A stretch of DNA of 10,089 nt, taken from Bacteroidales bacterium UBA4073. GTDB taxonomy: Bacteria; Bacteroidota; Bacteroidia; Bacteroidales; Tenuifilaceae. Below the pieces are notes generated by a model. That model saw only the letters and a list, made by a program, of their open reading frames with translations. It ran no database searches and was not told the DNA's origin. The stretch covers positions 1 through 10,089 of the forward strand of contig DFYV01000166.1 of the NCBI GenBank assembly GCA_002383425.1. Direction: 5' to 3'. How positions within the stretch are numbered: position 1 is the first letter of the stretch; every line of letters starts with the position of its first letter. Position numbers and translations under genes: made by a program. This document shows positions 5,889 to 10,089 of this stretch, piece after piece.

Positions 5889-6917
5889 ATGAAAATAGGG
5901 AGTGTTGATTTAGGCGAAAAGCCCGTACTACTGGCACCCATGGAGGATGTTACCGATCCATCGTTCCGGTATATGTGCAAGCACTTTGGGGCCGATATGA
6001 TGTACACGGAATTTATAAATGCCGATGGGCTTATCCGCGATGCCGGAACCAGCGTTTCCAAGCTGAACATATTCGATTACGAACGCCCCATTGGCATTCA
6101 ACTTTACGGCCATATCATTGAAAGTATGGTTGAGGCTGCCCGAATAGCCACCGAAGCTTACCCCGATGTTATAGATATAAACTTCGGCTGTCCGGTTAAA
6201 AAAATTGCAAACCGAGGCGCCGGTTCAGGAATGATGCGCGATGTCCCCAAAATGGTTGAGATGACCCGCCTCATAGTTGAGGCTACACACTTGCCGGTTA
6301 CCGTTAAAACCCGTTTAGGATGGGACGAACAAAATAAGAATATTGTAGAAATTGCGGAAAGGCTTCAGGATGTCGGTATTAAAGCCATAACTATTCATGG
6401 CCGCACCCGTGCTCAGCTTTACACCGGCAAAGCCGATTGGACTCTAATAGGCGAGGTCAGGAATAACCCGCGTATGCACATACCCGTTATTGGTAATGGT
6501 GACATCGACGGGCCTGTAAAGGCCAGGGAGATGTTCGACCGCTATGGTGTTGACGGGATAATGATTGGACGTGCCACCTTTGGCCGCCCATGGATTTTTG
6601 CCGAGGTAAAACATTACCTTAAAACCGGAGAACTGATGAAACCCCTTAGCACCCGCGATAAGGTAAACATTGCCCGCATGCACTTTGAGCGCTCAATACA
6701 GGTAAAGGGCCCAAAAACTGGCATGCTCGAAATGCGTAGGCACTTCTCTTCGTACTTCAAGGGACTTCCCAATTTTAAGGAGATTAAGCTTAAACTTTTA
6801 ACTACTCTCGACCCCAACGAAGTTGACACACTTCTTAACCTGATTGTTGAACGCTATGGCGACTATGTGGTTGATGAATCAATAAATCCATCGCCGTGGG
6901 CCAATAGTCACGATTAA
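5889..6917 (+). CDS. dusB: tRNA-dihydrouridine synthase, DusB-like
   Basis: FMN-dependent, NADPH-using reductase that converts specific uridines in tRNA to dihydrouridine. From the ATG at 5889 it has 342 residues, a normal Dus length. The N-terminal TIM barrel shows LAPMEDVTDPSFR (FMN contact), the catalytic Cys101 in INFGCPVKKIANRGAGSGMM, Lys140 in VKTRLGWD, His170 in ITIHGRTRAQLYTGKADW, then IGNGDI and GIMIGRATFGRPWIF for phosphate binding. A C-terminal helical domain (about 245-335) should bind tRNA. A TTG at 5868 would extend the frame by seven codons, but that TTG is part of a good -7 promoter element (5863-5870), so the ATG is the likely start. Assignment to DusB rather than DusA or DusC rests on the GCPVKKI and GADW-like context and on the phylum usually having this type. 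It is divergent from the CPBP gene, and its stop is nested with that of polA. Confidence 0.94.
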   Translation: MKIGSVDLGEKPVLLAPMEDVTDPSFRYMCKHFGADMMYTEFINADGLIRDAGTSVSKLNIFDYERPIGIQLYGHIIESMVEAARIATEAYPDVIDINFGCPVKKIANRGAGSGMMRDVPKMVEMTRLIVEATHLPVTVKTRLGWDEQNKNIVEIAERLQDVGIKAITIHGRTRAQLYTGKADWTLIGEVRNNPRMHIPVIGNGDIDGPVKAREMFDRYGVDGIMIGRATFGRPWIFAEVKHYLKTGELMKPLSTRDKVNIARMHFERSIQVKGPKTGMLEMRRHFSSYFKGLPNFKEIKLKLLTTLDPNEVDTLLNLIVERYGDYVVDESINPSPWANSHD

Positions 6918-9685
6918 TGAGCCTCCAGCCAGTTGCTACCTGTTCCTATTTCCACCTCAAGTGGCACTCTTAGCTTTGCTGCACCTTCCATGCATCCCCT
7001 AACAATGGCTTCAACCTCATGGAGTTCGGGGCGAAAAACATCAAACACCAGCTCATCGTGCACCTGGATTATCATCTTCGATTTCAAGTTTCGACTTTTT
7101 AATTCCTGATGAATTTGAATCATCGCCATTTTTATGATATCGGCTGCCGAACCCTGAATGGGTGCATTTATGGCATTTCGCTCAGCAAGTCCACGAACCA
7201 CCTGGTTATTTGAATTTATATCGGGCAGATATCGTTTACGGCCAAAAATGGTTTCAACCCAGCCCCTTTCCCTGGCCTGCGAAACACATTTTTCCATGTA
7301 CTCCTTCACACCCTTATAGGTACTAAAGTAACCATCAATGAGCTCTTTTGCCTCGGTTCGCGATATTCCTAACCTTTGCGATAAGCCAAAAGCCGATATG
7401 CCATATATCATTCCAAAGTTAGCCGTTTTAGCCTTACGGCGGTGCTCACGGGTAACTTCGGCAAGTGGTACCTTGAATATTTTAGCAGCCGTTGCAGCAT
7501 GTATATCCTGGCCATTCTCAAACGCTTCGAGCATAGCTGCATCGCCACTCATATGCGCCATCAGGCGTAACTCTATCTGTGAGTAATCGGCCGATAGCAT
7601 AATGTAATCGTCCGACGTAGGTATGAAAGCCTTTCGAATTTCTCTTCCATTCTCATCGCGGATGGGGATGTTCTGCAGGTTAGGATTGTTTGAGCTCAAC
7701 CTTCCGGTTGAAGCCACTGCTTGGTTAAACGACGTGTGTATCTTCCCGGTTTTTGGATTTATAAGGGTAGGTAGAGTTTCGATGTAGGTTGAAAGCAACT
7801 TTTTTATTCCCCTGAATTCCAATATTTTTTGCACTATGGGATGAGCATTGACGTATTTTTGTAACTCCTCCTCGTTGGTGGAATACTGCTTGGTTTTGGT
7901 TAACTTGGCATCGGATGATATCTTTAATTTCTCAAATAAAACCTCACCCAGCTGCTTTGGTGAGGAAATGTTTAAATCAGGAATTCCTGCCATTTGCCTT
8001 ATCTCGCTTTCAAGCTCAACCAGCTGAGTGGAAAGTATTTTACCATAATCCTTAAGACTCTTAGTATCGAGTGCCACCCCGTTACGTTCCATGTAAGTAA
8101 GCACTTCGATTAGCGGGGCTTCCAGGTTAAGGTATAGGCTTGTTAAACCCTGCTCGTCGAGCTTGGGGAACAACACATGTTTAAGCTGTAAGGCTAAATC
8201 GGCATCCTCACACGCATAACGCGTTATAAGGGTTTCATCAACATTACGCATGCTGCCCTGCTTGCTTCCCTTTTTGCCAATAAGCTCTTCAATGCTTATC
8301 GGTTTATAGTTTAGGTAGATTTCCGACAGGTAGTCGAGATTATGCCTCGAATCGGGATTTAACAGGTAGTGTGCAATCATGGTATCATAAAAATTTCCTT
8401 TAATGTCGATGTTGTAGTTTAGTAGCACCTGCATATCAAACTTGATATTTTGCCCCACCTTGGCAATGTTCTGATTCCGAAAAACGTTGGCAAACTCATT
8501 AACCACAGCTTTTGCTTCGTGCCAGTTTGATGGAACAGGCACCCACCATGCCCTAAGCGGCATTGTAGCAAACGATAAGCCAACCAGCTCCGCCGATATG
8601 GGGTCAAGCCCTGTTGTTTCGGTATCAAAGGCAAATTCACTGCATTTCTCAAGTTCCTGTATCAGGAGTTTACGGTCATCAGCAGTGCTCGCCGAACGAT
8701 AATCAACCTCAAAATCGTTAATGGTTTTAAGGTTAACTACTGGTTTTTGGGGTTCAGGAATGGGCTCATGGAACAACGTGCCTTGAACGTACTGGGATTT
8801 CTCTTTGGCAGGTTCAGTGGTAAACTCCCTGAGTAACGACCGAAACTCTAACTCCTCAAGTATGGGTATTAGCTCATCAGTTTTTGGTGGTTTTACGACA
8901 AGATCCTTTTCGATATCTATATTCAGGTCAATATCGGTAATAATTTTTACCAGCTTGCGGTTAATTGGTATCAGAGTACGTGCAGCTTCAAGGTTTTCCC
9001 TTTGTGCAGGGCTTAACTTATCGGCATTTTGTAGCAAATTATCTATACTGCCAAACTGGGAAATCAGCTTTGCTGCTGTTTTTTCACCAACCTTATTCAC
9101 CCCTTTAATATTGTCGGACACGTCGCCCCAAAGGGCAAGAATATCGATAAATTGTTTGGGGTTCTGAATATCGTAGTCCTTACAGAATTGCTGAGCGGTA
9201 ATAATCTCCATTTCATTCCCGCTACGACCAGGTTTAGCAATAATAACATTTTCGCTTAAAAGTTGCCCGTAATCCTTATCGGGAGTCATCATTATCACCT
9301 CAAACTCTTTGGGATTTGCCTTTGTAGCAAGGGTGCCAATCACATCGTCAGCTTCAAAACCTTCCTTTTCAATAATGGCAATGTTAAGCGCTTTAAGAAG
9401 ATTTTTTATGATTGGCACTGATGCCCTTATGTCCTCGGGGGTTTGATCGCGTTGCGCTTTATAGTCAGGGTAGATATCGTTCCTGAATGTTTTTCCCGAC
9501 ACATCAAACGCAACCGCTACGTGAGTTGGATTAAACCTTTTTATGGCATCGAGTGTTGCCCGGGTAAAACCATAAATTGCCGAAGTGTTTAACCCTTTAC
9601 TGTTGCGCATAGGGCGGTTTATAAAGGCATAGTAAGCCCTATAAATAAGTGCATAAGCGTCGAGTAGCAGCAGGCGTTTTTTCAT
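6914..9685 (-). CDS. polA: DNA polymerase I
   Basis: Repair and Okazaki-fragment-maturation polymerase. The 923-residue product contains all three domains. The 5'-3' exonuclease (about 1-290) has D9, D61, EADD (111-114), TPDKD (134-138), GDVSD (187-191) and the helix-hairpin-helix GVNKVGEKTA. The 3'-5' proofreading domain (about 325-510) has an intact active site: DTE (354-356) in FAFDTETTGLD, D417 in NIKFD and YxxxD (490-494). The polymerase domain has motif A SADYSQIELR (D700), motif B with K753, F757 and Y761 in RRKAKTANFGMIYG, and motif C QVHDEL (D877, E878). Phe at 757 is the usual residue for this enzyme in most bacteria. The intact proofreading residues distinguish it from lineages that lost them. 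Its start lies 14 bp after the queD-like gene's stop on the same strand, so the two are probably co-transcribed. No Shine-Dalgarno is visible. Confidence 0.98.
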   Translation of the reverse strand: MKKRLLLLDAYALIYRAYYAFINRPMRNSKGLNTSAIYGFTRATLDAIKRFNPTHVAVAFDVSGKTFRNDIYPDYKAQRDQTPEDIRASVPIIKNLLKALNIAIIEKEGFEADDVIGTLATKANPKEFEVIMMTPDKDYGQLLSENVIIAKPGRSGNEMEIITAQQFCKDYDIQNPKQFIDILALWGDVSDNIKGVNKVGEKTAAKLISQFGSIDNLLQNADKLSPAQRENLEAARTLIPINRKLVKIITDIDLNIDIEKDLVVKPPKTDELIPILEELEFRSLLREFTTEPAKEKSQYVQGTLFHEPIPEPQKPVVNLKTINDFEVDYRSASTADDRKLLIQELEKCSEFAFDTETTGLDPISAELVGLSFATMPLRAWWVPVPSNWHEAKAVVNEFANVFRNQNIAKVGQNIKFDMQVLLNYNIDIKGNFYDTMIAHYLLNPDSRHNLDYLSEIYLNYKPISIEELIGKKGSKQGSMRNVDETLITRYACEDADLALQLKHVLFPKLDEQGLTSLYLNLEAPLIEVLTYMERNGVALDTKSLKDYGKILSTQLVELESEIRQMAGIPDLNISSPKQLGEVLFEKLKISSDAKLTKTKQYSTNEEELQKYVNAHPIVQKILEFRGIKKLLSTYIETLPTLINPKTGKIHTSFNQAVASTGRLSSNNPNLQNIPIRDENGREIRKAFIPTSDDYIMLSADYSQIELRLMAHMSGDAAMLEAFENGQDIHAATAAKIFKVPLAEVTREHRRKAKTANFGMIYGISAFGLSQRLGISRTEAKELIDGYFSTYKGVKEYMEKCVSQARERGWVETIFGRKRYLPDINSNNQVVRGLAERNAINAPIQGSAADIIKMAMIQIHQELKSRNLKSKMIIQVHDELVFDVFRPELHEVEAIVRGCMEGAAKLRVPLEVEIGTGSNWLEAH

Positions 9686-9699
9686 GGTTACGGTTATGT

Positions 9700-10089
9700 T
9701 TACTGGTTATCGGATGCATACCATTCGGCATACGATGTGGCCGTTTCGTTGAGCTTAAGGTGATGTAATTTTACATTGAACGGAAGTTTTACCATTATAA
9801 GCTCAGCAAAATAGGGAATCAAGTTCTCGCAGGTGGGTTGGAAAGGCAATACCTCAATGCGATTGAATCCCGCATCCATTAGTTTTTTCTGGGTTGATGT
9901 TCCATCCATTACCGCAAGGGCATGGTCGAACCTGTCAATAATAAGGGTATTGACTATTTGTTTCAGATCGCCAAAGTCAATTACCATCCCAAGTTTTGGA
10001 TGACCCGGTGTGTCGATTGGCTCACCAATAACAGTAACTGCAAGTATGTAGGAATGACCATGTATATGGCTACATAGCCCGTCGTAACC
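9700..10089 (-). CDS. queD: 6-pyruvoyl tetrahydropterin synthase / QueD family, partial (5' end outside window)
   Basis: The C-terminal 129 residues of a PTPS/QueD-family enzyme; the frame stays open to the right edge, so the true start is outside the window. Within the fragment, Cys6 followed by HGH (H10, H12) in LCSHIHGHSY supplies the catalytic Cys and two zinc-binding His. GMVIDFGDLK (34-43) is the family's central signature. FDH (54-56) contributes the Asp-His pair of the proton relay. PTCENL (85-90) and Glu115 in LNETATSYAEWYA match the pterin-binding end. QueD makes 6-carboxy-tetrahydropterin from dihydroneopterin triphosphate in queuosine/7-deazaguanine synthesis; related members make pyruvoyl-tetrahydropterin. 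Cys in the CxxxHGH spacing favours the QueD reaction, but no other queuosine gene is in view. Initiation at the internal Met near 9987 would lose the zinc site and is rejected. It lies 14 bp upstream of polA. Confidence 0.9.
   Translation of the reverse strand, partial: GYDGLCSHIHGHSYILAVTVIGEPIDTPGHPKLGMVIDFGDLKQIVNTLIIDRFDHALAVMDGTSTQKKLMDAGFNRIEVLPFQPTCENLIPYFAELIMVKLPFNVKLHHLKLNETATSYAEWYASDNQ

Noticed and set aside
8805..9167. 120-residue plus-strand frame inside polA
   Set aside because: It is antisense to conserved polA exonuclease sequence. Its Ser/Ile/Phe-rich, low-complexity product is typical of reverse readings of coding DNA.

Overview
This window looks like an ordinary housekeeping stretch of a Bacteroidota chromosome, most likely Bacteroidales/Marinilabiliales. 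Three things suggest this. Start codons are preceded by A/T-rich leaders without clear Shine-Dalgarno sequences. Several short intergenic gaps carry copies of the Bacteroidota -7 promoter element (TAnnTTTG). The gene order purN <-> acpP-fabF-rnc is one I associate with this phylum. No insertion sequence, phage gene, CRISPR array, tRNA or rRNA is visible.

Layout, left to right. Positions 51-2371 hold a minus-strand operon acpP-fabF-rnc: acyl carrier protein, beta-ketoacyl-ACP synthase II and ribonuclease III. It is divergent from purN (2549-3121, +), which makes a purine-synthesis formyltransferase. The 177-bp gap between acpP and purN holds closely spaced divergent promoter candidates and a hairpin in the presumed acpP leader. 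purN runs tail to tail into a minus-strand lipoprotein gene with a beta-barrel-like body (3118-3804). A 358-367 bp A/T-rich gap follows. Then come an uncharacterised helical cytoplasmic protein (4172-4903, +) and, overlapping its 3' end, a CPBP-family membrane protease homologue (4871-5794, -). The protease gene is divergent from a tRNA-dihydrouridine synthase (5889-6917, +), which meets polA (6914-9685, -) tail to tail. Upstream of polA, 14 bp away and on the same strand, is a queD/PTPS-family gene whose 5' end lies beyond the right edge of the window (9700-10089, -).

Functionally the genes cover fatty-acid synthesis (acpP, fabF), RNA processing (rnc), purine synthesis (purN), tRNA modification (dus, and possibly queD for queuosine) and DNA replication/repair (polA). 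Two conserved-looking proteins have no assigned role: the lipoprotein and the 243-residue helical protein. All three convergent gene pairs overlap at their stop codons (by 4, 33 and 4 bp), leaving no room for conventional intrinsic terminators between them. I found no novel multi-gene system. The points most worth checking are the divergent promoter architecture, the acpP leader hairpin, a heptamer repeat abutting rnc, and the uncharacterised helical protein.
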